DNA of 43,545 bases from Candidatus Bathycorpusculum termitum (lineage in GTDB: Archaea > Thermoproteota > Bathyarchaeia > Bathyarchaeales > Bathycorpusculaceae): NCBI GenBank assembly GCA_031254875.1, contig JAIRTW010000001.1:1-43545 (forward strand). The letters run 5' to 3'. This document shows positions 43,344-43,545 of the stretch, in pieces. Below the pieces are notes generated by a model. It ran no database searches and had not been told where the DNA came from. It saw nothing but the letters and a program-made list of their open reading frames with translations. The position numbers were made by a program, and so were the translations under genes. Position 1 is the stretch's first letter. Every line of letters starts with the position of its first letter.

Positions 43344-43463
43344 TTTGTCATAAGTGGGACTTATGGCGTCCGTTTAAATATTAAATGGCTGTGGTTTAAC
43401 CTATAGAGCGCTTGGTAACTCTAAAAGCAGAGTTGCCGCCGCTCAAAGGAGAAAAAAAGAAAA
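43344..43463 (+). promoter_or_regulatory. Promoter and structured leader of the secreted-protein gene (cassette copy 2)
   Basis: In order: dyad CATAAGT-GGG-ACTTATG (43349-43365) and TATA-like TTTAAATATTAAA (43373-43385). Next comes GAGCG, opening a hairpin whose inner stem is GGTAACTCT/AGAGTTGCC (loop AAAAGC, 43423-43428) and whose outer stem is GAGCG/CGCTC. Then AAAGGAG (43445-43451), and the ATG at 43464. With TATA at this position the transcript should start near 43403-43406, so the hairpin would form the mRNA 5' end. Copy 1 at 1-116 shares every element. Confidence 0.8.
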
Positions 43464-43545
43464 ATGCAAAACAAAAATAAACTATTTGCCGCAATTATAA
43501 TACTGGCACTAGTCTCATCAATGAGCTTATCCCTTTTCACAATAC
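43464..43545 (+). CDS. Start of a secreted or membrane-anchored protein (cut by the window end)
   Basis: Only 27 codons are present. MQNKNK is followed by a hydrophobic stretch (LFAAIIILALVSSMSLSLF), a typical signal peptide or N-terminal anchor. AAAGGAG is 12 bases before the ATG. The identity cannot be judged from this fragment. The elaborate leader suggests a highly expressed or regulated surface protein (inference), with a likely paralogue off the left edge under the same type of leader. Confidence 0.75.
   Translation, partial: MQNKNKLFAAIIILALVSSMSLSLFTI

Noticed and set aside
1-43545. The inverted repeats at both window ends as termini of one mobile element
   Set aside because: Each copy is a functional-looking promoter and leader pointing outward, and the interval is housekeeping DNA with an origin and no transposase or integrase.

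Overview
The window is archaeal chromosome. It encodes both subunits of the D-family DNA polymerase, an Orc1/Cdc6 initiator, SRP54, a Sec61-beta-like protein, aIF5A, ribosomal proteins L21e and L10e, RNA polymerase subunits Rpo4 and Rpo11, an Elf1-like factor, exosome subunit Csl4, Nob1, Pus10 and Dph2. Several genes start leaderless or from GTG/TTG. PolD is absent from Sulfolobales-type Crenarchaeota. PolD together with Elf1-like and DUF2070 proteins and several conserved hypotheticals best suits a member of the TACK side such as Bathyarchaeia. That assignment is inference.

Layout. 1-120: promoter and leader of a gene lying off the left edge, on the minus strand. 120-885: no supported gene, but one strong RNA-like hairpin. 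885-3338: SLC41/MgtE-type cation transporter plus a duplicated PhoU/RCK-C protein. 3479-9097: small membrane protein, S-adenosylhomocysteinase, P-loop kinase, PHP phosphoesterase, aminoglycoside-phosphotransferase-like protein, PyrE and a hypothetical. 9152-14558: minus-strand information-processing operon (HemK-like MTase, KsgA, DUF655, Rpo4, L21e, Pus10, SRP54). 15067-20842: aIF5A, DUF2070 protein, Nob1, NAD kinase, an Sm-like protein, Sec61-beta, MazG-like protein and a small winged-helix protein. 20878-26462: PolD large subunit, Elf1-like zinc ribbon, NAD synthase and a nitrilase-family amidase. 26463-32644: a replication-origin neighbourhood. It holds three conserved-looking but unassigned proteins, one apparently membrane-anchored with a coiled coil and a C-terminal winged helix. 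It also holds dense GTGAT/ATCAC and TTGTGAA dyads, three origin-recognition-box-like sites around a very AT-rich stretch, cdc6 and the PolD small subunit. 32858-42968: AbrB-PhoU regulator, dCMP deaminase, THUMP methyltransferase, L10e, PEP synthase, Dph2, METTL5-like MTase, Csl4, Rpo11 and a TrmB-family regulator. 43344-43545: a second copy of the left-edge promoter/leader, on the plus strand, driving a secreted-protein gene cut by the window end.

Two systems stand out. The first is a promoter-leader cassette of about 120 bp, present at both ends in divergent orientation. It has an operator dyad CATAAGT-N3-ACTTATG, a TATA element, and a hairpin predicted to sit at the mRNA 5' end directly against the Shine-Dalgarno sequence. 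The second is the cdc6-proximal origin, with its private set of DNA-binding-type proteins and repeat arrays. I found no tRNA, rRNA, CRISPR array or insertion sequence.
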